Virus record (IMG/VR): IMGVR_UViG_3300021061_000045
Span: 1-30,605 of that record
Length of the DNA: 30,605 bases
DNA from: a virus
Direction: 5' to 3' (one strand)
The translations under genes were made by a program, and so were the position numbers. This document shows, piece after piece, positions 1-7,361 of the stretch (the first letter of the stretch is position 1; each line of letters opens with the position of its first letter). The notes beneath the pieces are model-generated. The model was not told the DNA's origin. It saw only the letters and a list, made by a program, of their open reading frames with translations, and did no database searches.

Positions 1-80
1 CACTCGGGCGGGACCGGGGTGCCGTCATTGCAGCGGAACTCTTCCCACGCAAAATTCGTGGTGACGTGCGTGAGGCTCAC
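1..80 (-). CDS. Endolysin, M15-type peptidase N-terminus (partial)
   Basis: Only the first 26 codons lie in the window; the gene runs off the left edge. The translation reads (M)SLTHVTTNFAWEEFRCND and then GTPVPPE. This N-terminal pattern (F-x-W-x-EF-x-C-x-DGT-x-VP) is typical of phage and bacterial M15A-type D-Ala-D-Ala carboxypeptidase/endolysin domains, which cleave peptidoglycan cross-links. The catalytic His/Asp residues would lie beyond the window, so activity cannot be judged. The start is a GTG at 78-80 that overlaps the stop of the holin candidate as GTGA, with GAGGGG just upstream. The holin-endolysin order at the end of the late operon supports the call. A non-lytic M15-fold virion protein is the main alternative. 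Confidence 0.6.
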   Translation of the reverse strand, partial: MSLTHVTTNFAWEEFRCNDGTPVPPE

Positions 81-397
81 CTACCGCCCCTCAGCGCGAT
101 CACTGACTGCACCAGCTTTCGGGCCTGATAGAAGCTGGTCGGAGCACCAATCCCCACTACGCCCACCAGGCCCCAAAACCATTTCGGCCACCCCAGCGGC
201 CCCGGCGTCGGGTCCATCGACCAGGCAATACGGCCGGCAATCGTGGCGCAGAACAGGCTCACGATCATGCCGCACGCCAGCTTCGCTACCTCCCCAACTG
301 CCGACGAGGGAGATGGCGAGCCCGACGAGTCCGTAGAAGGCGAGGACCCGCCCGTAACTCGCCGGGGTTCGTCGGAGTCGTACTGCTCGTCGCTCAT
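77..397 (-). CDS. Two-TM membrane protein, candidate holin
   Basis: This 106-residue protein has a polar, acidic, Ser/Pro-rich N-terminus (about 1-33), a hydrophobic segment around 36-59 (contains CGMIVSLFCATIAG) and a second around 72-88 (contains WFWGLVGVVGIGA), ending in a basic tail. Two helices with a charged tail fit small phage holins. The stop overlaps the GTG of the M15-type endolysin gene as GTGA, the expected lysis-cassette order. The start at 397 was preferred over a +1-frame ATG at 401 because only this frame gives coherent membrane helices. GGGAGGAG lies about 12 bases upstream. Holin function is inferred from topology and position only. Confidence 0.6.
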   Translation of the reverse strand: MSDEQYDSDEPRRVTGGSSPSTDSSGSPSPSSAVGEVAKLACGMIVSLFCATIAGRIAWSMDPTPGPLGWPKWFWGLVGVVGIGAPTSFYQARKLVQSVIALRGGR

Positions 398-404
398 GCA
401 TGCC

Positions 405-767
405 TCACTCCTCCCGCAGGACGAGGTACGACAGCGCCAGCAGCCATCGGTCCTGGTCCGTCCGCGATGCCGGGGCGATGGCTCGAACCCGCGCGACTTG
501 ATTCTTGACCACCGTCAGTGCTGCCGTGCGCTTGGTTTGCTCTGCCGATATGGCGGTGTTGAATGCCGCGTCGGCCGCCTCTTTCGCCGCACTGGCCACC
601 CGCAGACACGCGCCGACGATCCTGCCGTCGGGCAGCCGATACGCATCGTATTCGCCCTCTGGCCCCGTCGCGCGGATGCGCTTTCCCCCCATCTCCTCGT
701 AGCGCTCGCACACGGGAGCGAAGGTGCCGTGAGTCGCGACGTCGTGCATCTCCTTCAACGTGAACAT
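405..767 (-). CDS. Hypothetical protein between virion and lysis genes
   Basis: A 120-residue soluble protein of unknown function. The N-terminal half is mixed (MFTLKEMHDVATHG, EYDAYRLPDGRIVGACLRVA) and the C-terminal half (about 58-120) is Ala-rich and helical, possibly coiled-coil. The ATG at 765-767 overlaps the upstream stop as TGATG and follows GGAGGTGGCG, an almost perfect ribosome-binding site, so this start is well supported. No membrane segment or signal peptide is seen. Its place between small virion proteins and the holin candidate suggests a late-expressed structural or lysis-accessory protein. I do not recognise the family. Confidence 0.6.
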   Translation of the reverse strand: MFTLKEMHDVATHGTFAPVCERYEEMGGKRIRATGPEGEYDAYRLPDGRIVGACLRVASAAKEAADAAFNTAISAEQTKRTAALTVVKNQVARVRAIAPASRTDQDRWLLALSYLVLREE

Positions 768-1288
768 CACGCCACCTCCGAGTACTCTTCGATCGTGACC
801 TCGGAGCCGATGGCCAACGTGTCGGCGGCGCCGCCGTCGATTTCCACCGACGTCATAACATCGCTGCTCTCCCAGTTCACGACGCCGTAACCGGCGATCT
901 CGATCGACTGCCCCGCCTGGTTGGCGACGTACTGTATGACGCCCATACGGCGCAGGCTGCTTGCCGTGTACTTCGTCGGCATGTCGAGGACCACCAGCGC
1001 ATCCGCGCTCGCCCGCAGCAGGCCAATCAAACCAGACGAGCCGCCCACGGTGGAGCCGCTGACGTTGCCCTGCTGCATGGTCACGCCCGTGGTCGCGCCG
1101 TTGAACTTCAGCGTTAGGCTGCGCCCCGACGCGGTGGCGTTCTTGAGCCGCCACACCACCCGGATCCGCCGGTTGCTGTTGCCGTTGAGCACGGTGGCGG
1201 CAAGCGTCCGCGCTGTCGCGGCCAGTGCCGTCCGCACAGGAGGGCCGCTCACCAGGCGAGGGCCGTAGGTAGTGCCGGCGTAGGCCAT
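767..1288 (-). CDS. Beta-rich virion-type protein, hypothetical
   Basis: A 173-residue protein with alternating hydrophobic/polar segments and many Thr, Ser, Gly and Val residues (for example RRIRVVWRLKNATASGRSLT and SIEIAGYGVVNWESSDVMT). This is typical of beta-sandwich phage structural or fibre-tip proteins. Residues 1-30 include two Gly-Pro turns. The ATG at 1286-1288 follows GGGAGCCTAGCC. It lies just downstream of a protein of similar size and style (1291-1716), and the two may act together on the virion. No enzymatic motif is visible. Receptor-binding accessory or decoration protein are both possible, and neither can be shown from sequence. Confidence 0.6.
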   Translation of the reverse strand: MAYAGTTYGPRLVSGPPVRTALAATARTLAATVLNGNSNRRIRVVWRLKNATASGRSLTLKFNGATTGVTMQQGNVSGSTVGGSSGLIGLLRASADALVVLDMPTKYTASSLRRMGVIQYVANQAGQSIEIAGYGVVNWESSDVMTSVEIDGGAADTLAIGSEVTIEEYSEVA

Positions 1289-1290
1289 GG

Positions 1291-1716
1291 CTAGGCTCCC
1301 GGCTCCGCGTCGTCGTAGGCCGTGACCGTGGTGATCATCGAGTCGGGGTTGTTGGCGCCGGCTAGCACGTAGATGCGCCAGTCAGGCGTCGGCACCTTCC
1401 AGTCGAGCGTCTTCGTGGTGCTCGCAGCCAGCGTGTACGTACCAGCCGTCGCGATGTCCGGGTCCGTTTCGAACGCCGACGACGTGGTCAGCGTCGGATT
1501 CGTCATCGCGCGAAAGACGATGCTGACCTGTTGATCGCCGTTCTTCACCGTGATGGAGACACGGCGAAAGCGCGCCCACTGGCCGCGGTGGTTTCCCGGC
1601 GCCGGCTCGCTCGCAGCTGATGCTGGCAGGCCGTTGATCCCGTACGTGCTGTCAGCAACGACGAGATATTCGCTGTTACCGGGAACGGTTGAGAGGGTGT
1701 ACGAAATCGTGTCCAT
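1291..1716 (-). CDS. Beta-rich virion-type protein, hypothetical
   Basis: A 141-residue, Thr/Ser-rich protein with predicted beta character (MDTISYTLSTVPGNSEYLVV, FRRVSITVKNGDQQVSIVFR, TYTLAASTTKTLDWKVPTPD). Its composition and spacing look like phage fibre or decoration domains. It starts at an ATG preceded by GAGGAGGAGT, a very strong ribosome-binding site, and ends two bases before the next gene. A 60-base gap separates it from the large ejection-type gene upstream; within this gap I see only the ribosome-binding site. No known catalytic motif is present. Confidence 0.6.
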   Translation of the reverse strand: MDTISYTLSTVPGNSEYLVVADSTYGINGLPASAASEPAPGNHRGQWARFRRVSITVKNGDQQVSIVFRAMTNPTLTTSSAFETDPDIATAGTYTLAASTTKTLDWKVPTPDWRIYVLAGANNPDSMITTVTAYDDAEPGA

Positions 1717-1776
1717 TCGGACTCCTCCTCGTCGCCGGCCCTCTCCTTCCCGCGACGTGGATATGGGTTGTTGGAA

Positions 1777-3597
1777 CTATTCTACCTTGCGTTTTCCGGC
1801 CTGTTTTCTCTTTAGGCTGTTCTGCGCTGCAATCGACAGCGCTTCCATGATTGGCAGGTACGCTGGCCCGCCCTGCATCGGCGGAACCGCTCTTTGCGTC
1901 GCCCCGGCCGCGGGCAGGCCCATGCGGATGCCCGCGATCTGCTTGTTTCGTGGCGTTAGACCGACCAAACCGAGAAAACCGCCAGAGCCGCGCGCTTGCG
2001 ACTGCTCGATCGCCATCTGGTTCGCGCCTTCTTCGCCATAGCGCAGGCTCTCTTGGGCCTTTTTGGCCCGAACCTGCGTCAGCATGCGCTTGTAGTACGG
2101 GTCGAGCGCGGCGAGCTCCTCGAGCTGGTCGGCGCGAATGGTACCCGCCTGCGACGGGTCGCCGGCCCGGCCAAAATTCGCAGCGGCCGTGCGCTCCGAA
2201 GCCGCCCGACTTGCCACGTCGGCCGTGTCCCGGCCGTACATGATGTCGTTTGCGCGTTCCAACTTGGACATTGTGGCCGAGAACTTCTCGTCGATGGCCC
2301 GCAGCCTGGGATCGATGTCCTTGCTCGCCTCGGAAAGCGTCTTGTAGATAACCCGATAGGGTGCGTTGTCCTTCGTGACTGGCTGGCCGAACTGCGCCAG
2401 ATCCGCGACCGTCTCCTTGGCCTGCCTGAGGTCCTGTAGCGTGGCCTGTGCCCTGGCGGGCGCTCCGGTCTGGAGCGGTTCGCCCTTTGGTCCGAACAGT
2501 TGAGGCCCAGGCTCAGCGTCGACCGTGATCAGACGCTTGACGTTCTGGACGGCGGCGGCGATGTCTGGGTTTGCGATCTGCCCGTTCGACTGCCGCTTGA
2601 TGAGACCGTCCAGGCGCGCGGCGACTGGCTCGAGGTCCACCGGATCCGGGTTGTCGCGCGCGATCTGCTCCAACTCCTTGGAGTACTCCTTGCGCGCCTT
2701 CTTCAGTACGACGCGGTTGAAGCGGGTGAACGTCCTGCCCGCCGCGCCGGCCGCCTTGTTGACGCCCTCGCGCCCCTCGGGGAGAGCCTGCATCGCCGGC
2801 TTGTCGAACTCACCGCCACGGACCGGCTCATCGCCGAAGGTGTTGATCTTGCCGCCCGCGTCCTTGACGTCCTGGATGATGCGGCCCGACTGCGTCTTGG
2901 GGTCAGTCGTACGCGCGATGTGCCGCTGAGCGGCCACGCCCAACATCCCCAGAAGGCCGCCAGCCGCCAGGCCGACGGGATTCGTCGCAGCGTCCTTGGC
3001 CGCCTGAACGGGCCCGACGTCCGCAGGGTCGCTGACAGCGGCCGTCGCTGGGGCGGTCATCTCGTACGCTGCGACGCCACGAGCCAGCCCCTTGCCGGCC
3101 ATGCTCGGGATGCTCTTGGCGGGAGCCCCCAGCCTAGGGACCGCCCCGGTCGCCTTCCAGGCCCCCTTGCCCAGCATGCCGGGGATACCGACCGTTGCGC
3201 CGGCCATCCCGCTCGCCGCCGACGTCCACGGGTACGCACTCGTCGACTCGGCAAGCCGCTGCGTGCGCTCCTGGGCCTTGGGTCCGCCGAGCTGCACCGG
3301 GCCAGGGGCCATGGTGCCGTCGGCGTGCCTCTGCATCGGCGGCGGGGCTCCAGGCGAGACGGAGAAGAACTCGGCCAGGCGATGAGCGCCCGGCAGAAAC
3401 CCTTCCGCGAAGTTACGCCCCGCAGCCTCGGCTCGTGACGGCGCGTTGACCTTCGCCGCAGCGGCCTGGCTCAGCGCTTCGGGCAGGGAAGGCTTTTGGA
3501 TGACGCCGAGTTTGCGGAGCCACTCACGGGCTTCGTTGTGGTTGGGGCCGCCCAACTCGGCCTGCCAAGCCTGGATCTCCTCGTCTCGGCTAGACAT
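1777..3597 (-). CDS. Large internal virion / ejection-type protein
   Basis: A 606-residue Ala/Gly-rich protein. The N-terminal 40 residues are polar and helical (MSSRDEEIQAWQAELGG). Residues about 125-240 carry several Gly/Ala-rich hydrophobic stretches (SAASGMAGATVGIPGMLGKG, NPVGLAAGGLLGMLGVAA) that could enter a membrane, and residues about 300-520 are charged helices. The C-terminus is basic (LKRKQAGKRKVE). Large helical proteins with amphipathic Gly-rich segments, encoded after the tail genes of podoviruses, are usually ejection proteins carried in the head and delivered with the DNA. The role is inferred from position and composition. It is separated from its neighbour at 4120-5538 by two genes on the other strand. 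Confidence 0.55.
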   Translation of the reverse strand: MSSRDEEIQAWQAELGGPNHNEAREWLRKLGVIQKPSLPEALSQAAAAKVNAPSRAEAAGRNFAEGFLPGAHRLAEFFSVSPGAPPPMQRHADGTMAPGPVQLGGPKAQERTQRLAESTSAYPWTSAASGMAGATVGIPGMLGKGAWKATGAVPRLGAPAKSIPSMAGKGLARGVAAYEMTAPATAAVSDPADVGPVQAAKDAATNPVGLAAGGLLGMLGVAAQRHIARTTDPKTQSGRIIQDVKDAGGKINTFGDEPVRGGEFDKPAMQALPEGREGVNKAAGAAGRTFTRFNRVVLKKARKEYSKELEQIARDNPDPVDLEPVAARLDGLIKRQSNGQIANPDIAAAVQNVKRLITVDAEPGPQLFGPKGEPLQTGAPARAQATLQDLRQAKETVADLAQFGQPVTKDNAPYRVIYKTLSEASKDIDPRLRAIDEKFSATMSKLERANDIMYGRDTADVASRAASERTAAANFGRAGDPSQAGTIRADQLEELAALDPYYKRMLTQVRAKKAQESLRYGEEGANQMAIEQSQARGSGGFLGLVGLTPRNKQIAGIRMGLPAAGATQRAVPPMQGGPAYLPIMEALSIAAQNSLKRKQAGKRKVE

Positions 3598-3668
3598 ATT
3601 GCCGACCCCCGTGTGCTGAACACCCGTTCCCGCTGTACAGGCGCGACGACTGGCGCGACCCTGTGGTC

Positions 3669-3845
3669 ATGTTTACGGCGGTGCTGACGTGGTGGATGTT
3701 CATGGCGCCGTTCGCGGCGTGCGCGGCGGTCGTCAGGTACGGATTCAACGGAGAGCTTCTCGGCGCCCCGCCATGGGCGTGGGGGCTGATGGGCGGCATC
3801 GCGCTCGCAGCAACTTCACAAGAGGTGAGAGGAGGGTCGGCGTAA
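3669..3845 (+). CDS. Small membrane protein on the opposite strand
   Basis: A plus-strand ORF in an otherwise minus-strand virion operon. The product (58 residues from ATG 3669; 60 if the in-frame GTG at 3663 is used) has two hydrophobic segments, around 2-22 (MFTAVLTWWMFMAPFAACAA) and around 34-49 (PPWAWGLMGGIALAA), and a short polar tail. Its TAA is followed directly by the ATG of the next plus-strand gene, suggesting a two-gene unit. No clear Shine-Dalgarno precedes it. It could be a holin-like, superinfection-exclusion or other membrane moron protein. Coding status is supported by the hydrophobic pattern and the pairing, not by a known family. Confidence 0.5.
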   Translation: MFTAVLTWWMFMAPFAACAAVVRYGFNGELLGAPPWAWGLMGGIALAATSQEVRGGSA

Positions 3846-4118
3846 ATGAAGCGGTCAATCGTGATTGGCGTTGCGTGCTTTTTGCTCGGGTCGATGTCGT
3901 CGCCGAAGGCGGCCGGCGATCGAAATGAAACGCTCGACATCTTGTGTGCCCGGTACCGGGCGACGAACGGCGACAAGCTCCTAGAGACCGCGCGGAAGCT
4001 CTCGGCCGCTGAGAGTGACAAGATCGGCCAGGCGTTTGTCACGCTCTCGCTGGCCGCGCAGTTGAAGGCCATCGCTTGCGGCGAGACTGGCCTAAAGACG
4101 CTGAGCAGGGGCCCGTAG
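3846..4118 (+). CDS. Small exported protein, opposite-strand cassette
   Basis: A 90-residue protein with an N-terminal signal-peptide-like segment (MKRSIVIGVACFLLGSMSS, cleavage plausible near PKAAG). A predicted helical mature part follows with two Cys residues (in DILCARY and AIACGET) that could form a disulfide in the periplasm. The ATG follows TAA of the upstream small membrane protein without a gap, and AGAGGAGGG lies about 9 bases upstream, a strong ribosome-binding site. It ends one base before the convergent 4120-5538 gene stop. Export plus position suggests a moron affecting the host envelope (for example superinfection exclusion) or a lysis accessory. Function is unknown. Confidence 0.6.
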   Translation: MKRSIVIGVACFLLGSMSSPKAAGDRNETLDILCARYRATNGDKLLETARKLSAAESDKIGQAFVTLSLAAQLKAIACGETGLKTLSRGP

Positions 4119-4119
4119 T

Positions 4120-5538
4120 TCACCGCTTCCCCCGCTGCAGTTGGCGGCGACGAGCTGCCGACGCTTCCACCGTCGCCTGCTCTGCCGCTGGCCGCTGCGC
4201 TCTCAGCGTCTTCTCTGCCGCCGAGCCGGCGAGCGATAGAGTCTGATCGGCGAACGCCTCTAGTCTCTCAAGCTTCTGCTGTTTCAGTTCCGGCGAGTCT
4301 CCGGCGTGCCACGCCATCTGCACGGCCTCGCGCCGAGCTTCGCTCTCGGGCATCCCGGCGCCAGTCTTGACGCGCACGATGTATTGGACGGCATTGTCCA
4401 TCGCGTTCGCGATCTTCTGCTCTTCTGGCGTAAGACCTTCGTATTTGGACGCCGGGACGAGTTCTGCTCGTCGCAGACCGCTCGTAACCAGCGCCGACAC
4501 GTTGCCGCTCGCGGCGCTGTTGTCCGCCGCTTCGGCGCGTAGGGAATTCTCCTGAACTTTCCGTAGGGCATCGTCCGAGATGTCGATCCCGCGCTTCAGC
4601 ACCTCCAACTCGCCCTTGATCTGGGCGCCGTAGAGAGCATGCTTGCCCTGCGCCTCAGTGGGCGGCTTCTCTCCCGCCCTCCGCTCTGCCGCCCGCGCTG
4701 CGATGTACGCCCGTTCCTTCGCTTCCTTCGCGCGCTTGTCCCCCTGCTTGTCCTGAAACTGCCGCCCGACTTCGGCCGAGTGGGCGCCCATGATCTGCTG
4801 CATGATCGTCGGGTCAACGTTGTTCCCGAACAGCATTCGGCGCAGGTTGATGTCGCGGCGCACGTTCTCGGGCAGATTCGTCATGTCCAGCGCGCCGAGT
4901 TCCTCGCCCTGGCGCCTGCGCTCCTCCGCGATGGCCTCGCGCTGCGCGTTCGGGTTGATTTGCATCGGCGGCTGCTCGGGTAGACGCAGGGTGTAGTTCT
5001 GCGCGTTCCGCGCCGCGTTCCCGTAGTCCTGGGCGTAGCGCTGCATGCCCTGCGACCACTCGTTCGCCCTCGCAGCATCCGGCGACGGCTCCAGCGCGCT
5101 CTGCAGCTTGGGCAATAGGCCCAGCTTGGCCAGTCCGCCCACCCATGGCTGCACCTGCATCGTAGGCTCACGCAACTGGAGGCGCTCAGGCGACGCGACG
5201 TCCTCCATCTGGTTCTGCTCGAGCGACCCGCCTACCGTCCCCGCCATCGCCTGTGCGTCCTGAACGCGGCCAGGCGTCCGCATCGACTCCAGGATCTTGG
5301 GCAGCACGTCCATCACCGTCTTGCGCGCCTTCTCCCTTCGCGCATCGTCCGCCTGGTCCTTCCGCAGTTCGCGGTCTCCTCTCTGCTGCTCAATCAGCCC
5401 CCGCTGGTACTCCGCAGCCGCCTTGTTGCGCTCTTCCTCCAGGTCAAGCTGGCGCTTGCGGTTCAGCCGGTCCGCGAGGCTGCGGAACGGCGTGGCCATG
5501 TCGATGCCCTGGTACTGGGGAACGTTGAAGAACGCCAT
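4120..5538 (-). CDS. Coiled-coil internal virion / ejection-type protein
   Basis: A 472-residue, highly charged, Gln/Arg/Glu/Ala-rich protein. Residues about 20-85 form a long predicted helix or coiled coil (RKRQLDLEEERNKAAAEYQR), with further charged helices at about 195-300 and 390-470. A short hydrophobic part (WVGGLAKLGLLPKL) lies near 130-145. It is encoded with the 607- and 606-residue proteins downstream of the tail hub and tailspike genes, the usual place of podovirus internal-core or ejection proteins. The start ATG overlaps the upstream stop as TGATG, preceded by GAAGGCGGGC. Assignment is by composition and order. Confidence 0.55.
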   Translation of the reverse strand: MAFFNVPQYQGIDMATPFRSLADRLNRKRQLDLEEERNKAAAEYQRGLIEQQRGDRELRKDQADDARREKARKTVMDVLPKILESMRTPGRVQDAQAMAGTVGGSLEQNQMEDVASPERLQLREPTMQVQPWVGGLAKLGLLPKLQSALEPSPDAARANEWSQGMQRYAQDYGNAARNAQNYTLRLPEQPPMQINPNAQREAIAEERRRQGEELGALDMTNLPENVRRDINLRRMLFGNNVDPTIMQQIMGAHSAEVGRQFQDKQGDKRAKEAKERAYIAARAAERRAGEKPPTEAQGKHALYGAQIKGELEVLKRGIDISDDALRKVQENSLRAEAADNSAASGNVSALVTSGLRRAELVPASKYEGLTPEEQKIANAMDNAVQYIVRVKTGAGMPESEARREAVQMAWHAGDSPELKQQKLERLEAFADQTLSLAGSAAEKTLRAQRPAAEQATVEASAARRRQLQRGKR

Positions 5539-7361
5539 CAGCCCGCCTTCTTGTACGACGCCGCGGTTTCAGCCATCGACGTGTACGTGTTGATGATGTT
5601 CTCGACGGTCTTCGCGTCGATGCCCGCCTTGGCGAGTTCGATCGCGAGCGCCTGCATCTGCGCCTGGAACCGCTGGCGGCCGCCCTCGCTTTCAAGATCA
5701 AGCGCCATGCCCTCGAAGCCCTTGAGCGTGCCTGCCTGACCAGAGCCAAGGTTCAAGCCGCCAGTGATGAGGTCGCGGAAGTACCCGCTCTGCTCGTCGC
5801 TGGCCCCGCCGGCCATCTGCGCCAACAGCCGGTCGCGGTCGAGTCCAAGACGGTCGGCCAGCTCAGACACCCGCGCGCGGAAGTCGGCCTGCTGGCGCTG
5901 TTCGCCCGACAGCCCCATAGTCACGTCGTACTCGTAGTCGCGGTCGCGCTCGGCCTCGTCCGAGGCGCGATACGCCGCATCGCCAGCCGTGCGGAAGCGG
6001 TCGAGCCCCGACCGCGTCGAGGCGTCCGCGAGCCTGTCCAGCCGCTCGCGGTTGCGCAGGTCCACGTCGTCAGTCGCCGACGCTGCGCCAAAGTACTGGT
6101 TCTCTCGACCCTGCGTGAGCGCGTCCAGCGCGCGCTGGTTCTCGAGCAGGAAGTTCGCCGACCGGTAGGCAGCCTCGTCAGCCTGGCCGAGCCGCTGCGT
6201 CTTGATGTTCTCCATGCCCAGGCGCCCATGCAGCGCCCTGTTGAGCTTGTCCATCTCGACCTCGTCGCCAGACCGCGCCGCGTCCCCGAAGTACCGCTCA
6301 CGCTCCATCCGCGACGTGTCCGCCAGGCGCGCGAAGTCACCGCCTTGGCCCTGCCGCGCAAGTTGCATCTCCTGCGCAGACCGCGCAAGTCCGCCCATCT
6401 CGAGCCACTGCTTGGCCCGGAGTCCCTGCAACTGCTCGCCGTACTGGCGCTGAGCCAGGCCCGATGCGTAGCCGCCCGTGGCCGCCGCCCGACGGTCCAG
6501 GTCTTCCTGCATCTTCTTCGCAAAGTAGTCGTTGGCGCTGTTCAGGTTGCCCAACTGCTCGTCGTAGAACTTCTCGGCCGCGCCCTTCTCCTGGACCGCC
6601 GGCATCATCTTGCGGAAGTAGCCGCCGGCCTCCGATTGCTCGTTGGCCAGCGTCCGGGCCCGAGACGTCGCCTCGTCGGTTCGCTGGCGCATGCTGCGGA
6701 GTTGGTCGATCTCGGGCATGAAGATCGCCTGCCGCGCCTCCATCTTGCGCTGCTCGGCGTAATCCTTCAGCGGGTTGCCCATCGTCCCGCGCTCCCGCAA
6801 GCGATCGGACCAGCCGTCGCCGCCCGACTTGTACCGCTGCAGGTATTCGCTCATCCCCGACGGACCCGCCTGGTACTTCGTCTGCCCGTAGCGCGTCTCG
6901 ACGTCGCTCGCCTGGTCCATCCGGCCGGCGTTCTGGCCGTACCAGTCGCGGTAGTTGGTGACGCTCTTTCTGTTGGCGGCGAGCCCCGCCATCGGCCCAG
7001 GCTTGTTGCCGTACGGGTCATCGAGCAGGCGCGTGCTGTTGAAGTTCGGGCCGGCGTTGCTGTACTTCCGGTACAGATCCGCCATGTACGTCGGCCGGTT
7101 CAGCTCATAGCTGCGCAGGTAGTTCTGCGCTGGGCCGTAGAAGCCCAAGGCGCGCTCACCGGCGGCGCGCCCCTTGTCGGCCAGGCCGCCGTAATAGCCC
7201 TGCTGCTCATTGCCCAGGCGCCGAGCGCCCTTCGCAGCGTCGCCGTAGCCTTCCTTGGCATTCTCGCCCGCCCAGATGTGCGGCACGGCGCCCCAGGTCA
7301 TGGGACCACCTGCGATCCCAGCGCCGACCTTGCCCCATTTGCGCCAATTGAAGCGAGCCAT
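5538..7361 (-). CDS. Large helical internal virion / ejection-type protein
   Basis: A 607-residue protein. The N-terminus (MARFNWRKWGKVGAGIAGGP) is a basic amphipathic or membrane-active-looking segment, followed by Tyr/Gly/Asn-rich sequence to about 190. A long charged helical region of about 190-540 has many Arg, Gln, Asp and Ala residues, and the C-terminal 60 residues are helical. Such composition and the position next to two similar proteins suggest a podovirus ejection or core protein. The ATG overlaps the gp10-like gene stop as TAATG and follows GGAGGAGGCATA, a very strong ribosome-binding site. No lytic transglycosylase catalytic motif was recognised. Confidence 0.55.
   Translation of the reverse strand: MARFNWRKWGKVGAGIAGGPMTWGAVPHIWAGENAKEGYGDAAKGARRLGNEQQGYYGGLADKGRAAGERALGFYGPAQNYLRSYELNRPTYMADLYRKYSNAGPNFNSTRLLDDPYGNKPGPMAGLAANRKSVTNYRDWYGQNAGRMDQASDVETRYGQTKYQAGPSGMSEYLQRYKSGGDGWSDRLRERGTMGNPLKDYAEQRKMEARQAIFMPEIDQLRSMRQRTDEATSRARTLANEQSEAGGYFRKMMPAVQEKGAAEKFYDEQLGNLNSANDYFAKKMQEDLDRRAAATGGYASGLAQRQYGEQLQGLRAKQWLEMGGLARSAQEMQLARQGQGGDFARLADTSRMERERYFGDAARSGDEVEMDKLNRALHGRLGMENIKTQRLGQADEAAYRSANFLLENQRALDALTQGRENQYFGAASATDDVDLRNRERLDRLADASTRSGLDRFRTAGDAAYRASDEAERDRDYEYDVTMGLSGEQRQQADFRARVSELADRLGLDRDRLLAQMAGGASDEQSGYFRDLITGGLNLGSGQAGTLKGFEGMALDLESEGGRQRFQAQMQALAIELAKAGIDAKTVENIINTYTSMAETAASYKKAG

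Noticed and set aside
2500-3438. 312-residue plus-strand ORF
   Set aside because: Antisense of the 606-residue protein; Arg-rich, without motif.
3590-4123. 177-residue minus-strand ORF across the plus-strand cassette
   Set aside because: The translation lacks protein-like pattern and its ribosome-binding site is poor. The two plus-strand frames give clear membrane and signal segments and a strong ribosome-binding site, so the minus frame is treated as a shadow.
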